Positions 27,024 to 35,891 of a DNA stretch of 64,000 nt are shown one piece after another. Every line of letters begins with the position of its first letter. Position 1 is the stretch's first letter. The DNA comes from Actinoplanes derwentensis (GTDB lineage Bacteria; Actinomycetota; Actinomycetes; Mycobacteriales; Micromonosporaceae), in the NCBI RefSeq assembly GCF_900104725.1, contig NZ_LT629758.1, forward strand, positions 10,148,001-10,212,000, given 5' to 3'. The translations under genes were made by a program, and so were the position numbers. The notes below the pieces were generated by a model. That model saw nothing but the letters and a program-made list of their open reading frames with translations, had not been told where the DNA came from and did no database searches.

Positions 27024-27142
27024 GATCTTGATTGTCTCACGCTTGAGCAGGACGGTTGTCATCGATGTCGGGCGACGCGGTTCCGGTGAGATCCGCCGAA
27101 GGGCACTGCTCAACCGCCGATGGCCAACCTTCGCCTGGCCGA

Positions 27143-27505
27143 CTATCGACCGACGGGATAGGCGGCCGTCGTGGAGTTGCGGTGGGTCATGGCGCGGATG
27201 AGTTCCGCGGCGAGCCAGTGTCCGCGTGCTTCGGCTTCGGCGAGAGGTGTGGTGCCGTAGGGGCCGGGGCGGTGGGGGTCTGCCCCGCGGGCGAGGAGGA
27301 ACGCGGTCATGTCGACGTGTGCGGGCTCGCCGGTCCGGCGGTGACGATCCTGTTCGACGGCGATGGCGTGCCGTAGCAGGGTCCAGCCGTCTCCGTCGTC
27401 GTCCTCGATGTCGTGGCCAGCGTCGAGCAGATCGCGTAGAAGTATCAGGTTCTGCTCTTCGACGGCGCGGTGAGTCGGTGTGATCGAGTCAGCCCGTTGG
27501 ACCGT
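27143..27505 (-). pseudogene. Ankyrin-repeat protein remnant lacking a start
   Basis: The minus-strand frame ending at 27143 encodes ITPTHRAVEEQNLILLRDLL, DAGHDIEDDDGDGWTLLRHA, MTAFLLARGADPHRPGPYGT and TPLAEAEARGHWLAAELI. These are three ankyrin-like units of a short protein. No start codon is present in frame before the sequence runs into the IS5-family element at ~27560, so the 5' end has been lost. Confidence 0.6.
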
Positions 27506-27560
27506 CGGGAGAGCGAGGCGTCGGCAATGGCTGGTGACATAGAGCGACCGGCAATAGGTT

Positions 27561-28415
27561 TCACCTGAGCCGGCGGGTGGTGGGTCTGGTGTCCCAGCGG
27601 TAGAGCGTGCGGGCTCGTTGGATGAGTTGACGGATCGTGACGATCGCGGCGGCGAGGTACAGGTAGAAGTCGATGATCTTGGCGTCGCGGTCGGTGCAAC
27701 GGCGGATCTTACCGAAGCCGTTCATCCACGAGTTCGTCCGCTCGACCACCCAGCGTTTGCCGATCTGGATCGGGGCGGGCACGCCCTTGCGGGCGATCTG
27801 CGCGTCGAAGCCGATCTCGTCGAGCAGTTCCCGGCTGCGTTTGCTGTCGTAACCACGATCCAGATGGGCGGTGACCTGCTCAGGCCAGTAGTAACGGAGC
27901 TGGGTGCTGCACGCTTCGAAGGTGTCCCGCAGCAGCGGCGAGTCGTGCCTGTTCGCCGGGGCCCCGACGATCCCGAGCGGGATCCCGTAGCCGTCCACAC
28001 CGGTCGAGCGTTTCATCCCGCCTTTGCCACGGTCGACCGGAGACCGGCCGGCCCGGTCGCCGCCGCACGGCGCTTTCGTGATCGCGCCGTCGGCGCTGAC
28101 GTCGGCCAGATCCAGGCCGATCATCCGGTCATAGGCATCCAGGGCCAGCTCATGGACCTGTTCACCGAGACCGGCAGCGGCCCACGCCTGCAGACGACGG
28201 CGGATGGTTCGGTCCGAACAGGCGGCCGACGCGACGCGTTCATAGCCGGAGCCGTGCACCAGAGCGGCGATGACATGCTCGAACACCACCCGGTCCGGGA
28301 TCCGGCGGCGGTGGCAGCCCAGAGGATGCGACGGATCGAACTCGGGTCGTTCAGGCCACAGCGCGGCGAACTGGACCCAGACAGGTTCGAACGACGAAGA
28401 TGGCAGCGCAGGCAC
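27561..28415 (-). CDS. IS5-family transposase
   Basis: 284 residues. Features of IS5-type DDE transposases: N-terminal DUF4096-like region (WPERPEFDPSHPLGCHRRRI), DVSADGAITKAPCGG with the first Asp, RHDSPLLRDT and AHLDRGYDSKRSRELL with the second Asp, and RWVVERTNSWMNGFGKIRR with the catalytic Glu. Complete in one frame. Terminal inverted repeats were not identified with confidence. Its insertion removed the 5' end of the ankyrin-repeat gene. Confidence 0.85.
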   Translation of the reverse strand: MPALPSSSFEPVWVQFAALWPERPEFDPSHPLGCHRRRIPDRVVFEHVIAALVHGSGYERVASAACSDRTIRRRLQAWAAAGLGEQVHELALDAYDRMIGLDLADVSADGAITKAPCGGDRAGRSPVDRGKGGMKRSTGVDGYGIPLGIVGAPANRHDSPLLRDTFEACSTQLRYYWPEQVTAHLDRGYDSKRSRELLDEIGFDAQIARKGVPAPIQIGKRWVVERTNSWMNGFGKIRRCTDRDAKIIDFYLYLAAAIVTIRQLIQRARTLYRWDTRPTTRRLR

Positions 28416-28588
28416 GGGACTCCATCGGTCACGAAGCGTAGAGAACTCCGATGATCAATGGACCCGTGCCTGTTTGCTTCCTGCTGGTCCCGCCTGTCCG
28501 AATCTTGGACCTATCGCCGGACGCTCTTACTTCCCCTGATGTCGGGCCAGCTCTCGCTTGACCAGAACCGGTCGGCCAAGATGATGGC

Positions 28589-28812
28589 GTGCGCTACGAC
28601 TTGGACGCCCTCGGCGAGATGGAATTTGAAGACCTCGCACAAGCGCTCTCCATCCACGTGCTCGGGCCGGGCGTCCAAGTTTTCGGAGACGGCCCTGACG
28701 GGGGCCGAGAAGCAGCGTTCGAAGGAACCGTCACATTTCCCGAACCGGACCCTGCCGGACCGTGGCGAGGCTACGGCGTCATCCAAGCAGAATTCCGTCG
28801 GCAGCCGCTAGG
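28589..28812 (+). pseudogene. Truncated REase-like N-terminal domain of a conflict-system protein
   Basis: From a GTG at 28589: RYDLDALGEMEFEDLAQALS, then GPGVQVFGDGPDGGREAAFE, then WRGYGVIQAEFRR. In larger actinobacterial proteins this restriction-endonuclease-like N-terminal module (E..LAQAL ... DGGREA ... QAKF) is followed by NACHT/STAND or repeat regions. Here homology stops at about 28812, where unrelated sequence begins, so only the module's first ~75 residues remain. Confidence 0.55.
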
Positions 28813-28819
28813 TACAGCG

Positions 28820-28930
28820 CAAGGCCGTTCGGTTCGGTCGCGGCCGCGGTCAGCGCGCACGCCCACTGCCCGGTCGTGATCGTCCAGGGCGCTCTGGCCG
28901 CGAACGCCCCGATGGTCGCTGATGTGCCCT
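28820..28930 (+). pseudogene. Short universal-stress-protein-like remnant
   Basis: One frame encodes FGSVAAAVSAHAHCPVVIVQ, the pattern found at the end of a UspA domain (GSVA..V..HA.CPV.VV). No other part of the family is visible. It joins directly to the truncated REase-like fragment, showing a recombination junction near 28815. Tentative. Confidence 0.35.
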
Positions 28931-28942
28931 TGACCCGGTATT

Positions 28943-30352
28943 TCAGCCGGGCCGCTCGCGGTCCATGCCGGGTGCTGCCCTTCTGGCTCGCAGCATAGGT
29001 TCCCGGCTGACGACTGTCAGCGTGCGCCGGGCCCGTGTGAGCGCGACGTACAGACTCGTCGGCGAGTGCACGTCGGCGTCGAGTAGCACGGCATGATCGT
29101 ACTCAAGTCCCTTGATCAGCACCGGTCGGGAGACGACACGAGACCAGTCGGAACGGCCGGTGGTCCTGGTGCGGTTACGCAGTTGAATGACTGCTGCGAC
29201 GACGGAGTTGTTGCCGGCGTCGGCTATCCGTAGGGCGCTGAGCATCGTGTGCCAGGCGTCGTGGCGGTAGAGCCGGATGCCTGGAATGTCCGCGATGGCG
29301 AGCAGGGCTTGGCGTACCCGTGCTGGCGCCGGGTCGTCCAGGAGTCCGCTGAGCAGGATCAGGGCCGATTCTGCTCCGGGGCGTTTGAGTTTCGTGACGG
29401 GTTTGCCTTCCCGCAGCTTTTTGATCAGCGGCGGATTCAGACTCTCGGCGACCTTGGAAGCGCAGGTTCTGGCGTACTCGGCGGTGGCTACCGCGACAGC
29501 CTGCGGGTCGCCGTGGTCGATGACATCGGCGAATCTAACGATCTCCTTGCCCTCGATCTCCTCCATCATCGTGTAGGCGCCTCGCAGGGTCCGGGCCAGC
29601 GCGACGCAGTCGTGCGGAAAGTTTCCGATCGCGACGACGGATCCGGCGCCGGTGGGCTGATCAAAGCAGGCGCTGAAGCGGCTGCGGGCATCCGCGGGGA
29701 GCCAGGTCACCGGTGCGCCGGTGAGATCGATCGGCCTTGCCTCGGCGAGGTCGGAACGGATGTCGATCAGCCATTGGCCGAGGGCTTCGTTCTGGCCGGC
29801 CCATCGCCAGGCATGGACGGGAACGGCGGCGTCCGGCCATCGGTCTGCCACGTCCGTTTCCCATGTGACGGGTACGTTGCCGCCGAAGTTGAAGATGCTC
29901 TGCAGCGGGTCGCCGAAGACGGCCACTGGCAGGGCGTCACCCAGGGCCACGACCAGCGCATGCTGATCGGTGCCGCAGTCCTGGTACTCGTCGATGACGG
30001 CGAGGTGGTAACTGGCCTGCAGAACCCGACGGATGGCCCTGCTGGAGATGACCAGCTGCGCTGCGGTGTAGTAGCGCTGGGAGTCCACCCAGCTCGGTAG
30101 CTGCGGCACGATGAACTCGGCGAGTTGCGGATAGCGGCGGACCAGGGAATGCGACCAGCTGGCTATCGTGTCCACGTGTACCCGCGTGTCGGCGACCCCG
30201 AACGCCCGCATCCTGCGCCGTAGCGCGTCGACGCCGGCGTTGGTGTGGGTCAGGACGAGAACACGTTCGCCCGCCTCGGCGGTCTGAGCGCTGACGGCGG
30301 CGATCAGCTGAGTCTTGCCGGCTCCGGCGGGTAGCTGCACGGAACAGGGCAT
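28943..30352 (-). CDS. UvrD-like helicase, GajB-like component of a Gabija-type system
   Basis: 469 residues as called. Superfamily 1 motifs in order: Walker A LPAGAGKTQLI, motif II AVIDEYQDCGTDQ (DExQD), motif III AVFGDPLQSIF, motif V KGLEYDHAVLLD and motif VI YVALTRARRTL. Size and its place just downstream of an OLD-family ATPase/TOPRIM gene match GajB of Gabija. The ATG at 30352 puts the P-loop only ~7 residues from the start. The frame stays open upstream (IIIDESLRGTAQRIRAA) to the end of gajA without an ATG, GTG or TTG, so the true start may be a rare codon such as CTG, or the annotated N-terminus may be short. Confidence 0.75.
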   Translation of the reverse strand: MPCSVQLPAGAGKTQLIAAVSAQTAEAGERVLVLTHTNAGVDALRRRMRAFGVADTRVHVDTIASWSHSLVRRYPQLAEFIVPQLPSWVDSQRYYTAAQLVISSRAIRRVLQASYHLAVIDEYQDCGTDQHALVVALGDALPVAVFGDPLQSIFNFGGNVPVTWETDVADRWPDAAVPVHAWRWAGQNEALGQWLIDIRSDLAEARPIDLTGAPVTWLPADARSRFSACFDQPTGAGSVVAIGNFPHDCVALARTLRGAYTMMEEIEGKEIVRFADVIDHGDPQAVAVATAEYARTCASKVAESLNPPLIKKLREGKPVTKLKRPGAESALILLSGLLDDPAPARVRQALLAIADIPGIRLYRHDAWHTMLSALRIADAGNNSVVAAVIQLRNRTRTTGRSDWSRVVSRPVLIKGLEYDHAVLLDADVHSPTSLYVALTRARRTLTVVSREPMLRARRAAPGMDRERPG

Positions 30353-30413
30353 GGCCGCGCGAATTCGTTGCGCCGTGCCGCGCAGGCTCTCATCGATGAT
30401 GATTGCGTTTCCC

Positions 30414-32129
30414 TTACGCCTCGTAGATGAAGCGCCGCAACTCGGCCAACCGCCGGCCGAGTACCACGTCCTTATAGTGGCCCCAGTGAGCCAGGATGAA
30501 CGCGCCGAGCAGCTCGCCGCGGTCTTCGCGTTTGAACCACTCCTTTTTCTTGGCCGCTTCGGCGACCGCGTGGCGAATCTCGTCGAGGGTGTGCCCGGCG
30601 GTCAGCCAGGAGTCCGGGTCGAGCAGCCCGGGGGAGGCCACGTTCTTCAACCGGGCCACCACCGCGTCGCGGATGACCTGCTCGTCGTGGATCTGTACCG
30701 CAAACTGCAGAAGGTCGGTCAGGGCCTTGACGTCCAGCGTGGAAATGATCTCGGCCTCGGTCGAGTTGTTCTCCTGCCAGCGCACCACCGTGACGCCAGC
30801 TTTCATGGCCGCCTGGATGTCATCGTCGACGTTGCGGTCGTCGTTGTCGACGAGCAGCAGCGCGGTGATGTCGAGGCTTTGAAAGATCTTCGATCGGACA
30901 GGGGCGGTCTTGCCGACTCCGTCGACCAGAGCGGCACCAAGCGCGGCATGGGTGGGTCGGCCTGCGGCGATCTGCTCGGCGTCCCAGCTGCGAATCAGGT
31001 GCCGGGCGAGGCCTACCTCCGTCTTGCCCTCACCCACCACGACTTTCCTGGCGAGTACTGCGGCAGGGCAAGCCCGCAGTGCGCCCTGGGCCTCCTCGAC
31101 ATCGGCCGGCACCTGAGACACGGTGGTCTCGCCCGCGGCGCTGCGTACCACGAAGATGTCCTGGGCCTGCAGAGCCTGCACCGCGATGGGTGAGTGGGTG
31201 GTGATGATGACCTGTCCACTCTCGTCGACGGCCTTCCTTTTGAGCCGGTGCAGCACGTGCAGCAGGCGGTGCGGCTCCAGCCCGTGTTCGATCTCGTCGA
31301 TGATCACGATGTCGCCGCCGACGGCCGCGATCTCCTGAACAGCGATGCTGGTCAGCCTTCGGGTGCCGAGGCCAGCGCTGGTCAGCGGTATGCGGTCATC
31401 GTGAAGCAGCAGTGCGCTCGTCGAACTGGCCCCCTGGGGGTCCAGTCCCGGCTGGAGTCCGGTGTAAGCGCGGCCACCAATCTCGCTGACCGCTGCTGCA
31501 ACGCGGCCGGCCACTGCGTGCAGTTCCGTCTGGGGCCCGTTGAAGATCGCGTCTCGCGCTGCTCTGCTTGCGAGGGTCACCGCACGGCCGCTTCCGCCTG
31601 CATCGGTCATCCGAGACAAGGCCGAACCGCGTCCCCAGCGCAGGTGGGTGTCTACCCGGTCGTCGATGCGGAACAGACCCAACGCCTTGCGTTTGGCTGC
31701 CGACACGGGCTGTCCGGGTTCAACGGATCCGGGCCGGACGACGGTCCACTCGGGTTCCAGTTCCTCGTCCACCCTCAGTTGCAGCATGACGCACGGCTCG
31801 GCGCCGTCGACCGGATCGTGAACAAGCTGCCCGTCACCGGTCAGCCCGCACAGGTCCAGACCAAACAGGCTGTCGGCCAGCATGGTTCCGTCCAGGTCTC
31901 CGACGACCAGCTGCAGGACGATTGGCTCGGCCAGGTTGCCTGCATGGAAGTCGGCGTCGGTGAACTGGACGCCCCACCGGGGTGTCAGCACGAGGGCGAT
32001 GGCGTCCAGAAGGGTCGTCTTGGTGCTGTCACCGGCGCCGACCAGGCACAGAAACCGCTGCTGGGGGAGTGTCCAATCAGCGTGCTGGGAACCACGGAAG
32101 TTGCGGGCGATCACTCGCCGAATCTGCAT
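30414..32129 (-). CDS. OLD-family ATPase-TOPRIM endonuclease, GajA-like component of a Gabija-type system
   Basis: 571 residues, close to the ~580 typical of GajA. The N-terminal ABC-type ATPase half carries the P-loop LVGAGDSTKTTLLD (K37, with Thr at the position of the usual last Gly), a signature-like SAGLGTRRLTS, Walker B DIVIIDEIEHGLEPHRL and the switch His in ITTHSPIAV. The C-terminal half is a TOPRIM nuclease: VVVGEGKTEVGLARHL with the catalytic Glu, and LLLVDNDDRNVDD with the DxD metal site. Gabija couples a GajA nuclease that senses nucleotide depletion to a GajB helicase. The helicase gene follows in the same direction after ~61 bp. Confidence 0.8.
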   Translation of the reverse strand: MQIRRVIARNFRGSQHADWTLPQQRFLCLVGAGDSTKTTLLDAIALVLTPRWGVQFTDADFHAGNLAEPIVLQLVVGDLDGTMLADSLFGLDLCGLTGDGQLVHDPVDGAEPCVMLQLRVDEELEPEWTVVRPGSVEPGQPVSAAKRKALGLFRIDDRVDTHLRWGRGSALSRMTDAGGSGRAVTLASRAARDAIFNGPQTELHAVAGRVAAAVSEIGGRAYTGLQPGLDPQGASSTSALLLHDDRIPLTSAGLGTRRLTSIAVQEIAAVGGDIVIIDEIEHGLEPHRLLHVLHRLKRKAVDESGQVIITTHSPIAVQALQAQDIFVVRSAAGETTVSQVPADVEEAQGALRACPAAVLARKVVVGEGKTEVGLARHLIRSWDAEQIAAGRPTHAALGAALVDGVGKTAPVRSKIFQSLDITALLLVDNDDRNVDDDIQAAMKAGVTVVRWQENNSTEAEIISTLDVKALTDLLQFAVQIHDEQVIRDAVVARLKNVASPGLLDPDSWLTAGHTLDEIRHAVAEAAKKKEWFKREDRGELLGAFILAHWGHYKDVVLGRRLAELRRFIYEA

Positions 32130-32692
32130 CGGCGAAGTCTATGGTGCTTCAGCACGCCCAGCGTTGGTACGAGCGTCCACGTTCGGGTGATGCATTCGCC
32201 TGTACGGATCAACCAAACATCCATACGACACCAAGGGCGGGCGCGCTGACCCCCTCCGCCGGAGCTGTCACGGCGTCGGTAGGCCGAAACCCGTCACCTC
32301 CGTCCAGCGCGCTCGATCGGCCAGGACTCCCGATCGCCAATAAACCGGACGCGGACATACACCAGCCGCTGACGATCGCCACTCACCTCGGGCCCGCACG
32401 GCGCAGAGCCTCTGTCGGCGTACGCCTGAACCCGTTCGCCGATAGCCTCAACCCCGCACCCAGGCCGATCCCCATGATGTCGTGGGCAGTTTCGGCATGC
32501 GGCCTGGAACCTGTACGCCGATGGCGCTGGGGATCTCGCGGTAGCCGCTCCCTGCCTCCACGGAGGCGTTGAGGTTTGCGGGCCCGGCGCATCGATGGGT
32601 TCATTCACGCCGCAGACATTGCGTTCGGTAGTGGTCCTCCAACATTCTGTATTGCTGGGCTGCTGAGGAGGATGTGTGCCGGAGCCGCTGTC
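32130..32692. other. Intergenic region upstream of the Gabija-like operon
   Basis: 563 bp between the start of the GajA-like gene and the 3' end of the StrR-like regulator. Short open frames on both strands have no family resemblance. It should hold the promoter of the Gabija-like pair and the terminator of the regulator, but I see no clear hairpin or promoter. Confidence 0.4.
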
Positions 32693-33658
32693 TCAGGCGA
32701 CCTCAGTAGTTGCGCGGCTCCGTACCATCTCCGAGACCTGCATCCACTGCTGGGCGATGTCCCATGCGACGTTCGCCACCGAAGGCAGACAGTGTGGCGG
32801 GAGCGAATCGACCAATGTCGTAACCGGGTTGCGGATCTCCTGGTGCAGTAGCCGCAGTAGGAGGCGGCCGGTTTCCGAATACCGGAGGGCTGGGTCGTTG
32901 CGCAGGTTCGTCAGGAGAGTTTCCGTGATCTTCTCGGAGGTGCGCGAGTCGGTCTTTCCCTGAAATGACCGATTATTCTGGCCGTCGCTGTTGTCGTCCT
33001 GCCCTGGCGTCGCCGTCATCTGTTGCCGGATGCTGCGGACGGTGTTCGGTGAGACACCCGCGTTCCGGGCGATCTCCCGCAGTGATGCTTCCGGGTTCTG
33101 GGTGATCAATTCAGTCACCGCACGTTTCGCCGAAGCGTTGTCGATCGGGCGGATCCTCCCGTCGCGCCCGGTACGTGTCGCCGGCATCGCCCCCCCGAAC
33201 TTCTTCCGCAGCGATCCGACGGTCTTTCCGGTGATTCCCGCGGCACGCCCGATCGAGCGGTCGGAGCAGTGCGGGAACATGCTGATCAGCTCCAGAGCCG
33301 CCGCACGCCGGTCCGTCAGCGAAAGTGGGAGGCCGTGCGACACATTGGCCGAAATACTGCGGAGGTAGGAAGTTTTGTCGTCATCGTCCAGTAAACGTGC
33401 AGTGATGCAGCTTTCTCCGTTCAACTGAGCCGCACGCAAACGGTGCATGCCGTCGATGATTCGCATACTGCTGAGTTGAACCAGAATTGGTGGAAGCTGC
33501 GCCGCCGATTGTGCCAGGAGCCGAGCATGCTCCTCATTGACTCCGGACTGTCTTGGGGTCCAAGATGACGACAGCAAACCGATGGGGATGGAGACAATCT
33601 TACCTGACAGTTCATCGTTCGCTGATCTGATGATGGACTCGAGTGCGTTAGAGTTCAT
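32693..33658 (-). CDS. StrR-family (ParB-like) pathway-specific transcriptional activator
   Basis: 321 residues from ATG 33658, which has AGGGA six bases upstream; the longer frame to 33808 is rejected. The N-terminal ParB/Srx-like part reads VSIPIGLLSSSWTPRQSGVN, AAQLPPILVQLSSMRIIDGM and HRLRAAQLNGES. The stretch ANVSHGLPLSLTDRRAAALE and a central HTH (DRSIGRAAGITGKTVGSLRK) are the StrR signature seen in regulators of streptomycin and glycopeptide clusters. A second HTH-like segment (SLREIARNAGVSPNTVRSIR) follows. It lies just left of the NRPS genes on the opposite strand and has palindromic tandem repeats ~56 bp upstream of its own start, so it probably activates the cluster and controls itself. 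Confidence 0.85.
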   Translation of the reverse strand: MNSNALESIIRSANDELSGKIVSIPIGLLSSSWTPRQSGVNEEHARLLAQSAAQLPPILVQLSSMRIIDGMHRLRAAQLNGESCITARLLDDDDKTSYLRSISANVSHGLPLSLTDRRAAALELISMFPHCSDRSIGRAAGITGKTVGSLRKKFGGAMPATRTGRDGRIRPIDNASAKRAVTELITQNPEASLREIARNAGVSPNTVRSIRQQMTATPGQDDNSDGQNNRSFQGKTDSRTSEKITETLLTNLRNDPALRYSETGRLLLRLLHQEIRNPVTTLVDSLPPHCLPSVANVAWDIAQQWMQVSEMVRSRATTEVA

Positions 33659-33713
33659 GCAAATCCCTAATGTAAACAGGACGCAGCCAGAGCTGGACGA
33701 TTCTGCGGCCACC

Positions 33714-33785
33714 GTTCCAACTCTCAGATGGAGAATTGGAAAATGAAGCGTTCCAATTCTTAGATGGAGAATTGGAAAATGAAGG
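33714..33785. repeat. Two tandem 36-bp repeats containing operator-like inverted repeats
   Basis: Copy 1 occupies 33714-33749 and copy 2 33750-33785, differing at a few positions only. In copy 2, TTCCAATTCT (33751-33760) and AGAATTGGAA (33768-33777) are perfect 10-bp arms around seven bases; copy 1 has one mismatch. StrR-family activators bind GTTC-starting inverted repeats near promoters, and each copy begins GTTCCAA. Position between the regulator and the NRPS genes fits an operator. Confidence 0.75.
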
Positions 33786-34457
33786 CAGTATCCATCGAGC
33801 TTGAGCAATGAACGGCATGGCTACGGAGTCTAGCTCACGTCGCAACGCGATTGGTGGAAGTTTCAGGGCCGTTCATCTGCGGAAGATCCCTAGTTGCACA
33901 CCCGCAAAGGGGGGTCGGCACCGCGTCATGCCTGGTCCGGGTGGCGGCAGGGTTGCTGAGGGTTTCGTAAGGCAGCCGTCATCTGATGATCATGGCTGGG
34001 AGTTCGAAGCGAGGCTGCCGGCGTAGTGAGTTCGTCCAGCTCGGGCCGAGGTGCAGGCCTCGGTGGGGCGGATGGCGCAGGTGGCGAGCGGTCTGGCCGG
34101 CCTCGAATCACATTTGGGCTGCCGTGCTCGGCTTGTGCTCCCGCTACGGCCTTGATGTTGTGTCTACGATGTACAAAAGCTTTAACTTCATCCCATTTGT
34201 TCCAGCGGACCCCAGGGTCACCTCGCGAGCGACGGCTGCCGTACCGATTCACCTGAAGCCCTTCGCCTCGAGGTCCGCTGAGTGCGACGCCACCATCGTC
34301 TTTTTTTGGATCTCGGCCGAGAGTTTTGGCCCCCATCTGAGCTGATCGGATCGTGTCCGCCTCGCTGTCGAACGTGCAATACCGTCGGGATGACAGATCT
34401 TCTGGAGTGTTGTTCACTATGATCCACGCGCAGCTGTCGATCAGGAGAATGGCCACA
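33786..34457 (+). promoter_or_regulatory. Leader/promoter region of the NRPS gene string
   Basis: About 670 bp with no recognised gene. It is AT-richer than the flanks and contains an AT-rich stretch near 34150-34200 and a 12-bp palindrome TCTCGGCCGAGA at 34311-34322. The promoter of the plus-strand biosynthetic genes should lie here. I could not pick convincing -35/-10 hexamers, and saw no third copy of the 36-bp repeat. Confidence 0.4.
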
Positions 34458-35891
34458 ATGACTTCATCGTCATCTCTGAAAATCGCCGATGTTGAAAGCG
34501 ATGTTGCCGTGATGCCCGCAAGCAGTGGCCAGCGCGGCCTATGGTTGAGCGGTCAGATGGGCGATGCTGAAAATGCGTATGCCGTGCATGCTCTGTGGGA
34601 AATCACCGGTCACCTCGACCATGACCGCATGGTTCGCGCGGTGCAGGAAGTCGTCGATCGGCACGAGGCTTTGCGCACGTCATTTCTGTGGGACGGCGGA
34701 CTTTTCCAGTTGATTCACGATGCCGCCCCCGCCCCCGCCCCCGCGCTCGTGACGGCGACGGCCTACGTCGACGACGCCACTTGCTGGGAGATTGTGGGCC
34801 AGCCGTGGGAGACGGCGAGCCACCCATTGATGCGAGTTAATGTCATTCGACGTAGTCCCATGAATCATGTGCTGGCGGTGGCAATGCACCATCTCATCTG
34901 TGACGGTCCGTCGGTGCAGATTCTCATCCGAGATTTGGTGCGCGCCTACGTCTCTCCAGGAACGGTTCAGGCGGATCAGCCTGCTCTGCATTTCGCTGAC
35001 TATGCCGCCTGGGAAGCGGAATGGCTCGTCGGCGAGGAGTACGCCCGGCAGCGCCTCGACGTTCACGCCGAGTGGGCGACGGCTCCGCCCGCCATCAATT
35101 TTCCCCTCGGCTGGGACGCGGGTGCCGCCGGAGCCGAAGTGGTGCGCACGAGCCGACTGGCCCCCGAGCTAAGCCGACGGATTGATCAGCTGGCGCGAGA
35201 CCTCCGCGTCACGATCTTTACCCTGATGCTGACCATGTTCTCCGCAGTCCTGCACCGCTGGACCGGGGATCGGACGATCGTCATCGGAACGCCCATCTCG
35301 CTGCGCGAGAGCGCAGATCTTGACCAGACCATAGGTCTGCTGATCAACACCGTGCCGATCAGCACGGCTTGGGACGAGGAGGCGTCGTTCGCCGACGTGG
35401 TCCAGGCCGTGCAACGATCAGCCGGCCGAGCCCTGGAGCGGCGTCGCTGCCCGTTCGACCAGCTGGTGTACGACTTGCGCCCACCTCGGGCGCACGGTCG
35501 GGCGCCGGTCTTCCAGACTTTCTTCAGCGCCGTTCCGGAGGCGGAAGGGGCTCCGCTATGGCCCGGCTTCGCCGTTCGGCAGCTCCCGCCGCCACCGGCT
35601 TCCCCGAAATTCGAGCTCTCCTGCAATGTAACGGTCGGTGACGTTCACGTCGTCCATCTCACTGCTGACCCGAGGCGCTTTTCCGTGCCGGTGCTGGAGA
35701 TCTTTCAGCGGCACCTGCGTGTGGTGATCGAAACGCTGGTCGACGACCCCACCACGACAGTCGACCGACTACCACTCGTGGCGGCAGGCGGCCCGGTGCT
35801 GGCGGACATGTTCGGACTGGATGGACTGCCTGACATGTATCGGTTTCCCCTGGTCACTGGAACGCACGGCCGCTTTGGAGGTAGAGCATGA
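34458..35891 (+). CDS. Free-standing NRPS condensation domain
   Basis: 477 residues from ATG 34458 (AGGAG ten bases upstream; ATG 34449 is too close to it). A single condensation domain fills the protein: SGQRGLWLSGQM (C1), HEALRTSF (C2), the catalytic MHHLICDGPS (His144-145 with the Asp-Gly) and the later TPISLRESADLDQTIGLLIN region (C5). No carrier or adenylation domain is attached, so it must act in trans on carriers of neighbouring proteins. It may serve for starter acylation of the peptide. The stop overlaps the PhyH gene start by ATGA. Confidence 0.85.
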   Translation: MTSSSSLKIADVESDVAVMPASSGQRGLWLSGQMGDAENAYAVHALWEITGHLDHDRMVRAVQEVVDRHEALRTSFLWDGGLFQLIHDAAPAPAPALVTATAYVDDATCWEIVGQPWETASHPLMRVNVIRRSPMNHVLAVAMHHLICDGPSVQILIRDLVRAYVSPGTVQADQPALHFADYAAWEAEWLVGEEYARQRLDVHAEWATAPPAINFPLGWDAGAAGAEVVRTSRLAPELSRRIDQLARDLRVTIFTLMLTMFSAVLHRWTGDRTIVIGTPISLRESADLDQTIGLLINTVPISTAWDEEASFADVVQAVQRSAGRALERRRCPFDQLVYDLRPPRAHGRAPVFQTFFSAVPEAEGAPLWPGFAVRQLPPPPASPKFELSCNVTVGDVHVVHLTADPRRFSVPVLEIFQRHLRVVIETLVDDPTTTVDRLPLVAAGGPVLADMFGLDGLPDMYRFPLVTGTHGRFGGRA

